A stretch of 64,000 nucleotides of DNA, from positions 124,001 to 188,000 of the forward strand of contig NZ_BMPB01000006.1 of the NCBI RefSeq assembly GCF_014647375.1, written 5' to 3'. Below, piece by piece: positions 56,506-64,000 of this stretch. This DNA comes from Parabacteroides faecis. GTDB taxonomy: Bacteria; Bacteroidota; Bacteroidia; Bacteroidales; Tannerellaceae. The translations under genes and the position numbers were made by a program. Under the pieces are notes generated by a model. It was not told the DNA's origin and ran no database searches. It worked only from the letters and a program-made list of their open reading frames with translations. Every line of letters starts with the position of its first letter. Positions within the stretch are counted from its first letter, which is position 1.

Positions 56506-56658
56506 ATGAAAAGAACATTCCAACCTTCCAACAGAAAAAGAAAGAACAAGCATGGCTTCCGTTCTAGAATGGCTACTGCTAATGGCCGCAGAGTATTAGC
56601 ATCTCGTCGTGCTAAAGGAAGAGCTAAATTAACTGTATCTGACGAATATAACGGATAA
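56506..56658 (+). CDS. rpmH: 50S ribosomal protein L34
   Basis: A 50-residue, strongly basic ribosomal protein. It starts [20 protein letters not shown], continues with [19 protein letters not shown] and ends [11 protein letters not shown]. This is the full L34 pattern. The gene has its own consensus promoter and terminator. Unlike the usual arrangement it is not next to rnpA and dnaA in this window; the neighbours are a TPR gene and the PASTA-rluD operon. Confidence 0.97.
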   Translation: MKRTFQPSNRKRKNKHGFRSRMATANGRRVLASRRAKGRAKLTVSDEYNG

Positions 56659-56684
56659 TCTCCGTTAGAAGAAATTAGTATAAG

Positions 56685-56726
56685 AAAGTAGAGGTTTTTG
56701 CTAAAAAGCCTTTACTTTCTTTGTTT
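56685..56726 (+). terminator. Terminator of rpmH
   Basis: AAAGTAGAGGTTTTT (56685-56699) pairs with AAAAAGCCTTTACTTT (56703-56718) using one G-T wobble and a mismatch, followed by CTTTGTTTT. The T tail includes the -33 of the next promoter. Confidence 0.75.
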
Positions 56727-56750
56727 TAACGGCTTTGTTTTCTATTTTTG
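56720..56750 (+). promoter_or_regulatory. Promoter of the PASTA-rluD-ddl operon
   Basis: TTTG (56720-56723) and TATTTTTG (56743-56750) spaced 19 bp. The -33 element is embedded in the rpmH terminator tail. Confidence 0.8.
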
Positions 56751-56775
56751 ATCCCGCCTACAAAAACAAACAGAA

Positions 56776-57396
56776 ATGAATAACTTTTTTGTTAAACTGA
56801 TAAAGAATCCGTACGTCCTGAATCTCTTGCTGGCAGTGGTCGTTGCCTGTGCACTGATCTATGGTACGTTGGTATGGCTCGATAAGTATACGCGGCATAA
56901 TGAAGCGGTTGTCGTACCGGATGTAAAAGGGCTGAAGATAGAAGAAGCGGCTGAATTCTTCAAAAATAACAACTTACGTTATAATGTGATCGACTCAGTG
57001 TTCTCCAAGGATGTAGATCCGGGGGCAATTGTCGAACTGGTGCCGTCGGCAGGTTCGAAGGTGAAAGAGGGACGTATCGTATTTATAACGGTGAATGCAT
57101 TGACCTCGCAGATGGCGACGATTCCGGAAGTGGAAGACTTGTCGTTCCGCCAGGCGTATGCGCTATTAAAAGCCCGTGGATTTGAAAAAGTAGAGATTGA
57201 GTATGTCCCGGGTGATTTCAAAGATCTGGCTGTCTCTGTCGATTTACGCGGACGGACTCTGGCGAAAGGGGAGCATGTCCCGCTCACGGCGCCTTTGGTG
57301 CTGAAAGTGAGCAGTGGGGATGCAGAGCTTCCTACCGACTCTTTGTCTAATATGCCCGTTGAATCATTGGATAGTGAAGAAGAAAACTGGTTTTAA
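56776..57396 (+). CDS. PASTA-domain membrane protein
   Basis: A 206-residue protein with one N-terminal membrane helix (VLNLLLAVVVACALIYGTLV) and two to three PASTA domains outside the cytoplasm: VVVPDVKGLKIEEAAEFFKN, AGSKVKEGRIVFITVNA, IPEVEDLSFRQAYALLKARG. In Gram-positive kinases PASTA domains bind muropeptides; here no kinase domain is attached. It begins the operon PASTA-rluD-ddl-acyltransferase, and the presence of ddl supports a link to cell-wall synthesis (inference). The stop is 2 bp from the next ATG. Confidence 0.9.
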   Translation: MNNFFVKLIKNPYVLNLLLAVVVACALIYGTLVWLDKYTRHNEAVVVPDVKGLKIEEAAEFFKNNNLRYNVIDSVFSKDVDPGAIVELVPSAGSKVKEGRIVFITVNALTSQMATIPEVEDLSFRQAYALLKARGFEKVEIEYVPGDFKDLAVSVDLRGRTLAKGEHVPLTAPLVLKVSSGDAELPTDSLSNMPVESLDSEEENWF

Positions 57397-57398
57397 CT

Positions 57399-58472
57399 AT
57401 GGATGAATTTTTCGACGAAATGGATGATGAACAGGTTGATGACCTGTTAGAACAGAACGAGGATGGTACTCCCCGGCTGTATGAACATTTCCGCTTCGTT
57501 GCCGATCGCGGACAGTCCTTGTTGCGGGTAGATAAATTCCTGGTAGACCGGATGATGGGTGCGACCCGTAACCGGATACAGTTGGCTGCCGATGCCGGTT
57601 GTATCATGGCGAACGGAAAACCTGTAAAAAGTAATTACCGGGTGAAGCCGGAGGATGTGGTGACGATCATGATGTCCCGCCCCCGTCGTGACCTGGCTAT
57701 TATTCCTGAAAATATTCCTATAAAGATCATTTATGAAGACGATGATTTGCTGGTTGTGGATAAACCGGCAGGTCTGGTCGTGCATCCGGGTCACGGTAAT
57801 TATACCGGAACACTGGTGAATGCACTGGCATGGTATCTGAAAGATGATCCTACCTACGATCCGAATGATCCGGCATTGGGCTTGGTCCACCGTATCGACA
57901 AAGATACTTCCGGGCTGTTGGTCGTAGCTAAAAAGCCGGAAGCGAAAGCCCATCTGAGCCTTCAGTTTTTCAATAAAACGACCAAACGCGAGTATCGTGC
58001 TTTGGTTTGGGGAATCGTGAAGGAGGATGAAGGGCGTATCGAAGGTAATATCGGACGCGATCCGCGTGACCGGATGCAGATGACGGTTTTCCCGGAGGGT
58101 GACCAGGGCAAAACGGCTGTTACCCATTACTCCGTACTGGAGCGTCTGGGCTATGTCACTTTGGTGAAATGCCGTCTGGAGACCGGACGTACGCATCAGA
58201 TCCGTGTACACATGAAATATATAGGCCATACGCTTTTTAACGATGAACGGTATGGCGGAAACGATGTTCTGAAAGGAACGACTTTTACAAGATATAAACA
58301 GTTTGTACAGAACTGTTTTGCCATTTGTCCCCGGCAGGCATTACATGCCAAAACGCTGGGTTTTGTCCATCCAACGACCGGCGAGGAAATGTTTTTTGAT
58401 TCCGAAATACCAGCCGACATGACACAGTTGATAGATAAATGGCGGGTGTATGCAACTACTAAAGAGATATAA
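57399..58472 (+). CDS. RluA-family pseudouridine synthase (RluD-like)
   Basis: Isomerises uridine to pseudouridine in 23S rRNA or tRNA. The 357-residue protein has an acidic N-terminal extension, an S4 RNA-binding domain (about 40-105: SLLRVDKFLVDRMMGATRNR) and the catalytic domain with GLVHRIDKDTSGLLVVAK, where Asp167 is the catalytic residue. It continues with LETGRTHQIRVHMKYIGH and CPRQALHAKTLGFVHPTTGE. It most resembles RluD, but the position modified is not certain. It is translated 2 bp after the PASTA gene and 2 bp before ddl. Confidence 0.93.
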   Translation: MDEFFDEMDDEQVDDLLEQNEDGTPRLYEHFRFVADRGQSLLRVDKFLVDRMMGATRNRIQLAADAGCIMANGKPVKSNYRVKPEDVVTIMMSRPRRDLAIIPENIPIKIIYEDDDLLVVDKPAGLVVHPGHGNYTGTLVNALAWYLKDDPTYDPNDPALGLVHRIDKDTSGLLVVAKKPEAKAHLSLQFFNKTTKREYRALVWGIVKEDEGRIEGNIGRDPRDRMQMTVFPEGDQGKTAVTHYSVLERLGYVTLVKCRLETGRTHQIRVHMKYIGHTLFNDERYGGNDVLKGTTFTRYKQFVQNCFAICPRQALHAKTLGFVHPTTGEEMFFDSEIPADMTQLIDKWRVYATTKEI

Positions 58473-58474
58473 AA

Positions 58475-59482
58475 ATGAAAAAGAACATTGCTATTGTAGC
58501 CGGAGGTGACTCCTCTGAAATTGTTGTTTCATTAAAAAGTGCAGAAGGAATCTACTCTTTTATTGATAAAGACAAATATAATTTATATATTGCCATCGTA
58601 AAGAAAGGCGAATGGGCGGTAAAACTTCCTGGAGGGGAATATACACCAATAGACAAAAATGATTTTAGTTTCTGTGAAGCAGGTGAGGTAAAGCATTTTG
58701 ACTTTGCTTATATCACTATTCACGGTACTCCGGGTGAAGACGGACGATTACAAGGTTATTTCGATATGATAGGTATGCCTTATTCTTCATGTGGTCAGTT
58801 GGTGAGCGCTCTTACTTTTAATAAATTTGTTTGTAATAATTATTTGCGCAGTTTCGGTATCAGCATATCTGATTCTATCCGTTTGTTTAAAGGGCAGACG
58901 GTGACGGAAGAAGAAGCTGTCAGCCGTTTGGGATTGCCGATTTTTGTGAAGCCCAACGACGGGGGAAGCAGTTTCGGTGTGACCAAAGTGAAAGAAGCTT
59001 CGCAGTTGCAACCGGCTATTGCCAAGGCTTTTGCCGAAGGTGACGAGGTCCTGCTGGAAAGCTTTATTTCCGGAACAGAAGTGACTTGTGGTTGTTATAA
59101 GGTAGGTGGCGGTTCGGGTATCGCCCGGAAAGAGGTGATCTTTCCGCTTACCGAAGTAGTTACGAAGAATGAGTTTTTTGATTTCGATGCGAAGTATAAC
59201 GGAGAGTCTGATGAGATTACTCCGGCCCGTATCTCTCCCGAACTGACGGAGAAGGTACAACGCGAAGCATCGAAAATTTATGATATACTGGGCGCCAAAG
59301 GACTTATCCGGGTTGATTTTATTATTGAAGCAGACGGTGAACCGAAAATGCTCGAGGTAAATACAACACCAGGTATGACAGCTACCAGCTTTATCCCGCA
59401 GCAGGTTCGGGCTGCCGGATTGGATATCAAAGATGTCATGACTGACATTATTGAGAACGAACTACAAAAGGCAGGTAAATAA
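58475..59482 (+). CDS. ddl: D-alanine--D-alanine ligase
   Basis: Joins two D-Ala using ATP for the peptidoglycan stem peptide. The 335-residue ATP-grasp enzyme has IAIVAGGDSSEIVVSLKSAE at the N-terminus, YITIHGTPGEDGRLQGYFDM, the ATP-binding LPIFVKPNDGGSSFGVTKVK, VLLESFISGTEVTCGCY and the metal/substrate region MLEVNTTPGMTATSFIPQQV. Length and layout are standard. It is the third gene of the PASTA operon. Confidence 0.96.
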   Translation: MKKNIAIVAGGDSSEIVVSLKSAEGIYSFIDKDKYNLYIAIVKKGEWAVKLPGGEYTPIDKNDFSFCEAGEVKHFDFAYITIHGTPGEDGRLQGYFDMIGMPYSSCGQLVSALTFNKFVCNNYLRSFGISISDSIRLFKGQTVTEEEAVSRLGLPIFVKPNDGGSSFGVTKVKEASQLQPAIAKAFAEGDEVLLESFISGTEVTCGCYKVGGGSGIARKEVIFPLTEVVTKNEFFDFDAKYNGESDEITPARISPELTEKVQREASKIYDILGAKGLIRVDFIIEADGEPKMLEVNTTPGMTATSFIPQQVRAAGLDIKDVMTDIIENELQKAGK

Positions 59483-59493
59483 AATTAGAAGAT

Positions 59494-60654
59494 ATGGATA
59501 CAGAAGTTTCCTATAATTTTGACGACATTCGTCCGCTGAACAACGATGAGGTAAAGGATGCGATAGAAGCACTGGTTGCCAACGAGGATTTCGAGCGGGC
59601 TTTTCGGTATATCAAGCCGGATTTGAACTGGAATGAATTTTCTGAAACGATGCGCTCGTTTAAGACAAAAGAAGATTTTAAATCGAAACTGGCTTACGAG
59701 GCAGTGATGATGGTGGCAAACAAGACGACTTTCTCGCTGACGATCTCCGGACGTAGCCGCCTTCCGAAAGACAAACAACCTTGTACATTTATTTCCAACC
59801 ACCGCGACATTGTATTGGATGCTTCCTTCCTGAATGTCATGTTGTATGATGTGGGCTACGGTATGACACAGGTTGCGATAGGTGATAACCTGATGATCCG
59901 TCCATGGATCGAGACATTAGTTCGTCTGAACAACAGCTTCATCGTAAAACGTGGGGTTTCTGTGCGTCAGATGTTGGATGTGAGCCGTACATTATCTGCT
60001 TATATCCGTCACACGATCAATGAAACAAAGGAATCTATCTGGATCGCACAGCGTGAAGGACGTGCTAAAGATTCGAATGACCGTACACAGGGTAGTGTGC
60101 TGAAGATGTTGAATATGAGCGGAGATAAGGATATCGTATCCAATTTGATGGAACTGAATATCTTCCCGGTTGCTATCTCATACGAATATGATCCGTGCGA
60201 TTTCCTGAAAGCGAAAGAGTTCCAGATGAAACGCGATGATCCTGAATTTGTGAAGAGTCAGCGCGATGACCTGCTAAGTATGGAAACAGGTATCCTGAAT
60301 AACAAGGGGCGTGTTCATTTCACGCTGACCCAGCCGATCAACGACCAGTTAGCTGCTTTGGACAAGGATATGGAAAAGAACGAGTTGGTGGCTGCCATCG
60401 CTTCTATTATCGATAAGGAAATCTATAAACATTACCGTTTCTATCCGTGTAATTATGTTGCTTATGATATGTTGACAGGAACGAAACGTTTCAGCGGTAA
60501 TTACGGTCCGAGAGATAAGAAACATTTTGAAGAATATTTGCAGGGGCAGTTAGATAAGATTGTCTTACCTAACAAAGACGAGGCTTTCCTGCGTACCAAG
60601 ATGTTGGAAATGTATACCAATCCTTTGAAGAACCACCTGGCAAATCAGGAGTAA
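59494..60654 (+). CDS. PlsC-like acyltransferase (1-acylglycerol-3-phosphate acyltransferase family)
   Basis: A 386-residue protein with an N-terminal helical region (about 1-85) and an acyltransferase domain. The catalytic block is CTFISNHRDIVLDASFL. In PlsC proteins the motif is NH-x4-D; here it reads NHRDIVLD, with five residues between His and Asp, as in a Bacteroidetes subfamily. SFIVKRGVSVRQMLDVSRTL and WIAQREGRAKDSNDRTQ are the substrate-binding motifs (glycerol-phosphate Arg and ExxG-like). It is the last gene of the operon, 11 bp after ddl. Probable role: acyl transfer for phospholipid or a lipid A-like product. Confidence 0.8.
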   Translation: MDTEVSYNFDDIRPLNNDEVKDAIEALVANEDFERAFRYIKPDLNWNEFSETMRSFKTKEDFKSKLAYEAVMMVANKTTFSLTISGRSRLPKDKQPCTFISNHRDIVLDASFLNVMLYDVGYGMTQVAIGDNLMIRPWIETLVRLNNSFIVKRGVSVRQMLDVSRTLSAYIRHTINETKESIWIAQREGRAKDSNDRTQGSVLKMLNMSGDKDIVSNLMELNIFPVAISYEYDPCDFLKAKEFQMKRDDPEFVKSQRDDLLSMETGILNNKGRVHFTLTQPINDQLAALDKDMEKNELVAAIASIIDKEIYKHYRFYPCNYVAYDMLTGTKRFSGNYGPRDKKHFEEYLQGQLDKIVLPNKDEAFLRTKMLEMYTNPLKNHLANQE

Positions 60655-60672
60655 GATATTAGTTTCTTAAAC

Positions 60673-60714
60673 GAAAAGGGTAGTCTCGCATGCTGTTGAG
60701 ACTACCCTTTTTTT
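60673..60714. terminator. Bidirectional terminator after the acyltransferase
   Basis: A perfect 14-bp stem AAAAGGGTAGTCTC/GAGACTACCCTTTT (60674-60687/60698-60711), followed by T residues on the plus strand and flanked by A on the other, between convergent genes. Confidence 0.92.
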
Positions 60715-60725
60715 GTGCAGGTTAT

Positions 60726-63700
60726 CTATCTGTTTTCTTTGGCATATTTAGACGGACTCATGCCGAATTGTTTGATAAAGGCTGACCAGAAATAAGATTG
60801 AGAACTGAAACCTACCGCTTCCGAAATCTCATAAATCTTCATATTTCCTTGCAGCAGAAGTTCTGCGGCTTTCTTCAGACGGCTGATCTTGATCAGGTCG
60901 TTCGGGGTGAGGTCAGAGATGGCACGTATCTTACGGTATAGTGTCGGACGGCTCAGGTGCATCAGGTCGGCGATCATGTTCACGTCCAGATCGGAATTTC
61001 CGATATTTTCGTTGATGATCTCGTTCAGTTTTTCAAGGAAATTCTCATCGGCCTTTGTGTAGGCCATCGATTTCATATTGGCGATCGGAGAGTTGAAGTA
61101 GAACTTCCGGATATTATCCCGGTTCGATATCAGGTTCGATATTTGAACCATCAGCAAGCTGGTGGAGAATGGTTTGTCTATATAGGCATCGGCTCCGAGT
61201 TCCAGTCCTTCCAGGCGTGATTGCATGGTATTCTTTGCCGTTAGCAGGATGACAGGGATATGGCTGAATTCGATGTCACTCTTTACATGTTGTAATAAGG
61301 TGAAGCCATCCATGACGGGCATCATAACGTCGCTTATAATCAGTTGTACGCTTTGCTCTTTGAGTAAATCCAGTGCTTCCGAGCCGTTGGCTGCCAGCAG
61401 GACATTATAGTTTTCATTTACTTCGTCAGCAATAAAGGCACTCATTTCTTTGTTATCTTCGACGATCAGGATGGTTGGACGGCCTTCTTCCCTGATATAG
61501 GATATTTTGGGTACGGAGGTTTGTTGCTGAGGCTCTTCTTCCGTTGTTTTCACTGCTCCGGTTTGCTTGACAGGTAAGGTTATGCGGAACATTGTCTGGT
61601 TGTTTGAAAAGTCGATCAGTGCCAGTGTTCCATGATGCATTTCCGCCAATGAACGTGCCAGCGGAAGCCCGAGTCCGGTTCCCGGTTTATCCTCATTCCC
61701 TTTGATACGGTAGAAAGGCTCGAATATTTTATTCCTCATTTCCGTTGGTACCGGTACTCCGTCATTGATAAAATCGATCATGAATGTTTCGTAGTCGGTA
61801 GACAGGTGCAGGCGTACCACGATACTTTTTGCTGCATATTTGACGGCATTCGAAAACAGGTTACTCATGATCTTGGTGAGTGCCTCGCGGTCGACAAAAA
61901 CATATAATTCCTGTACGGATAGATCCAGGTTCAGCAACAGGTTGTTTTCGGTCGCCATATCCTGAAAACGTTTGGCCGTTTCGGATAAGAGAGAAACGAC
62001 TTCCGTGCGGACAAAATTAAGACGGTATCCTTCTATTTCTGTTTTCCTGAAATCCAATAACTGGTTTACCAGGGATAACAGGCGGGAGACATTCTTATCC
62101 ATCAGTAGCAGTGAGTTATTCTCTTTTTCTCCGATCTTGTCCGATTTCAATAAACGCTCCAACGGGTTTTTGATCAGGGTTAGCGGGGTGCGTATTTCAT
62201 GTGCGATATTAATGAAGAAGTCGATCTTTGCCTGATAAAGCTCTTTCTCCTTGTTGTTTTCGAATATTTGCATTTTGTACGTCATCTTTCTTCTTTCTTT
62301 TCTTCTCCAGTAAAAGATCAGATACACGATGATCATCATGATCAGGATGGCATAAATGACATAAGCCGTATTGGAAACCCACCAGGGAGGAAGAACATTG
62401 ATATGCAGGCGGGTGATTTCGTGTCCCCAGCTATTGGATAGGTTGGCAGCCCTTACTTCAAAAGTATATTCACCGGGATGCAGGTCGGTGAAGTAGACGA
62501 TGTTACGTTCACCCAATGCTATCCAGTCCCTGTCGAGATTCACCATCCGGTAAGCATATTGGATGGAACCGGGGGCGATGAAGTTGAGGGCGGAAAAGTT
62601 GATGTTGAAAGATGATTGGTCGTGATTTAGTGTGATATCCCGGACTTCGGAAACCGAAGAACTGTTAATGATTTTTCGTCCGCCCATCCCGTTCTGTATT
62701 TCCAGCGAACTGATACGGACGTCCATCTTTTCGGCTGCCGGACGTATATCGGTCGGCTTGAAATGGATAAAACCTTTTATGGAACCGAAATAGAGTGTAC
62801 CGTCTTCATCCTTAAAAGCCGAGTTGTAGTTGAACTGGCGGGTGACTAAGCCGTGTGCCTCGGTATAGGTCATGATCTCTTCTGTCTGTGTGTTGAGGCA
62901 AACCAAACCATTTGCCGTGCTGATCCATAGACAGTTGTTGTCATCCGGTAAAATACGGAAAGCCACGTTGCTGGGCATACCGTTCTTAACTGTGTAATGA
63001 AGCGATTCTCCGGTCTGAAAATCATATTTGATAATACCTTCCACCGTTGCGAACCACATGTTCCCGGCTTTATCTTCGCAGGCATCGTTGACTGAATTAT
63101 GGCGTTGGGTATTAAGCTTGTCATATTGGAGATACATGCCTGTGTTACTTGTTGTATTGAAATAATAGCTGCGGTTGAACATACCGAGCCATATTTTTCC
63201 GGAACGGTCTTCATACAGGCAGTTGACAGCGAACGGAGGAAACTGGGGGGCATAAACAAAGCGGTCGTTCAGATAGTCGTAGCGGAAGATGCCGTCTTCT
63301 GTCCCTACCAAAACTTCTCCTTCCCGTAAAACCTTGATACACCGTACTGTACTATTCTTTACTGTTTGTGCATCTTTCAACAGGTCATAGTGTTTGATGA
63401 CTTTTCGTGTTCGTATATCCATCAGGTCGATGCCGTGTATCACATGTCCGATCCACAGATTATCTCCCGAAGCTGCCAATCCGCGGATATTGGTATGGGA
63501 AAGACTTTTTACACCGGGTATTGGCTGGTAATTGGTGAATGTGCCCGTTTTCTTTTCCAGGCAATTGATCCCGGCGTCTTCCGTACCTACCCATATATTT
63601 CCGTAAATATCTGTACAGATATCGCGTATCACTTCCCCTTTCAACGAATGAGTTTCGTTCCAGGGATAATATACATTGAAGGGGCGGAAAGGGGAGTAGT

Positions 63701-64000
63701 AGTTCACTCCGTTCTGGTGAAAACAGATCCAGACACCTTCTTCGCGGTCTTCAAACAGGGCGGAGACGAAATGGCTGGATAGTGCATACGGGTCCAGCGG
63801 GTCTTGCCGGATGCGTTTGCAGGTCCCGGCCTCCAGGTCATAGATGAACAGTCCTGAATCGGTCCCGATCCAAAGTTCTTTCTTGTCTTTTTCGAGGAAG
63901 CAGTTGATCAGGATCGTTAACTGGTTTTTCTCCTGGATATTCAGATCTTCGTAGGTTTTTGAAAGTACATTGAATATTTTTACATCGTCGTGTTCAAACG
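60726..64000 (-). CDS. Hybrid two-component system sensor/regulator (HTCS), N-terminus cut
   Basis: A one-protein sensor, kinase and regulator typical of Bacteroidetes polysaccharide control. The frame is open to the window end, giving about 1090 of an expected 1300-1400 residues. The visible order is: periplasmic two-bladed propeller repeats (KELWIGTDSGLFIYDL, GNIWVGTEDAGINCLE), a Y_Y_Y domain, one membrane helix (VIYAILIMMIIVYLIFYW), HisKA (FFINIAHEIRTPLTLIKNP), HATPase (DKPGTGLGLPLARSLAEMHH), a receiver with Asp in LIISDVMMPVMDGF and an AraC-type HTH (VNMIADLMHLSRPTLYRKIR). The target locus would lie beyond the right edge; no SusC/D pair is in the window. The sensed ligand is unknown. Confidence 0.95.
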   Translation of the reverse strand, partial: FEHDDVKIFNVLSKTYEDLNIQEKNQLTILINCFLEKDKKELWIGTDSGLFIYDLEAGTCKRIRQDPLDPYALSSHFVSALFEDREEGVWICFHQNGVNYYSPFRPFNVYYPWNETHSLKGEVIRDICTDIYGNIWVGTEDAGINCLEKKTGTFTNYQPIPGVKSLSHTNIRGLAASGDNLWIGHVIHGIDLMDIRTRKVIKHYDLLKDAQTVKNSTVRCIKVLREGEVLVGTEDGIFRYDYLNDRFVYAPQFPPFAVNCLYEDRSGKIWLGMFNRSYYFNTTSNTGMYLQYDKLNTQRHNSVNDACEDKAGNMWFATVEGIIKYDFQTGESLHYTVKNGMPSNVAFRILPDDNNCLWISTANGLVCLNTQTEEIMTYTEAHGLVTRQFNYNSAFKDEDGTLYFGSIKGFIHFKPTDIRPAAEKMDVRISSLEIQNGMGGRKIINSSSVSEVRDITLNHDQSSFNINFSALNFIAPGSIQYAYRMVNLDRDWIALGERNIVYFTDLHPGEYTFEVRAANLSNSWGHEITRLHINVLPPWWVSNTAYVIYAILIMMIIVYLIFYWRRKERRKMTYKMQIFENNKEKELYQAKIDFFINIAHEIRTPLTLIKNPLERLLKSDKIGEKENNSLLLMDKNVSRLLSLVNQLLDFRKTEIEGYRLNFVRTEVVSLLSETAKRFQDMATENNLLLNLDLSVQELYVFVDREALTKIMSNLFSNAVKYAAKSIVVRLHLSTDYETFMIDFINDGVPVPTEMRNKIFEPFYRIKGNEDKPGTGLGLPLARSLAEMHHGTLALIDFSNNQTMFRITLPVKQTGAVKTTEEEPQQQTSVPKISYIREEGRPTILIVEDNKEMSAFIADEVNENYNVLLAANGSEALDLLKEQSVQLIISDVMMPVMDGFTLLQHVKSDIEFSHIPVILLTAKNTMQSRLEGLELGADAYIDKPFSTSLLMVQISNLISNRDNIRKFYFNSPIANMKSMAYTKADENFLEKLNEIINENIGNSDLDVNMIADLMHLSRPTLYRKIRAISDLTPNDLIKISRLKKAAELLLQGNMKIYEISEAVGFSSQSYFWSAFIKQFGMSPSKYAKENR

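Noticed and set aside
1-64000. Search for tRNA, rRNA, phage genes or insertion sequences
   Set aside because: No cloverleaf-type segment, rRNA-like stretch, transposase, integrase or phage structural gene was recognised by reading; a tRNA scan would settle this.

Overview
The window looks like chromosomal DNA of a gut Bacteroidales, most likely Parabacteroides or a close relative (inference). The pointers are: many promoters of the Bacteroidetes form TTTG-N19-TAnnTTTG; many SpII-type lipoproteins; a one-piece hybrid two-component regulator; a bile-salt-hydrolase-type enzyme; a rhamnosidase; a Ser-type sulfatase; and core genes typical of the phylum. Both ends cut genes: an RND pump at the left, a hybrid sensor/regulator at the right.

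Layout. 1-3779: RND multidrug pump and its adaptor (minus). 4030-6814: U32 tRNA-hydroxylation-type protein, hotdog thioesterase and dprA, overlapped at its 3' end by an LtrA-family membrane protein. 8100-9243: HipA-like kinase and DUF3037 pair. 9389-9537: promoter, structured RNA and terminator with no ORF, a candidate small RNA. 9649-11884: SRPBCC protein, choloylglycine hydrolase and an ECF sigma factor. 11982-17655: two FKBP isomerases, an Lrp regulator, a secreted subtilase, xseA-xseB and ispD. 17673-20399: GH78 rhamnosidase. 20400-28005: an A+T-rich accessory region with a TPR/HTH sensor-regulator, a DUF3244-like protein, several lipoproteins and three paralogous small outer-membrane barrels. 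28249-35734: recG, an M23/LysM peptidase, DUF1599, a DoxX-like protein, tpiA, a SPOR protein and folE.

35823-42998 (minus) is the most interesting functional unit. An IclR regulator, a secreted di-heme protein resembling hydrazine synthase alpha, a short-chain dehydrogenase, a DeoC-type aldolase, an FGGY kinase and a lipoprotein cupin resembling D-lyxose isomerase are all in one direction, several overlapping. It reads as a catabolic route for an unidentified sugar or polyol. GTTTC...GAAAC dyads lie in front of the regulator, and a 22-bp tandem array of related dyads lies in front of the catabolic genes.

43400-64000: LytS/LytTR pair with a barrel protein, an ATP-grasp enzyme, a DUF349 protein, a sodium-pumping decarboxylase (gamma-alpha-beta), a sulfatase, a TPR protein, rpmH, the PASTA-rluD-ddl-acyltransferase operon and a hybrid two-component regulator.

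Other structure not explained by single genes: a 68-bp copy of the recG start region lying 2.6 kb upstream, suggesting module insertion; an identical 14-bp dyad in two 1-kb gene deserts; a perfect 30-bp inverted repeat near the DUF349 gene; and a 10-bp hairpin abutting the start codon of the bile-salt-hydrolase-type gene. No tRNA, rRNA, CRISPR array, insertion sequence or phage gene was seen.
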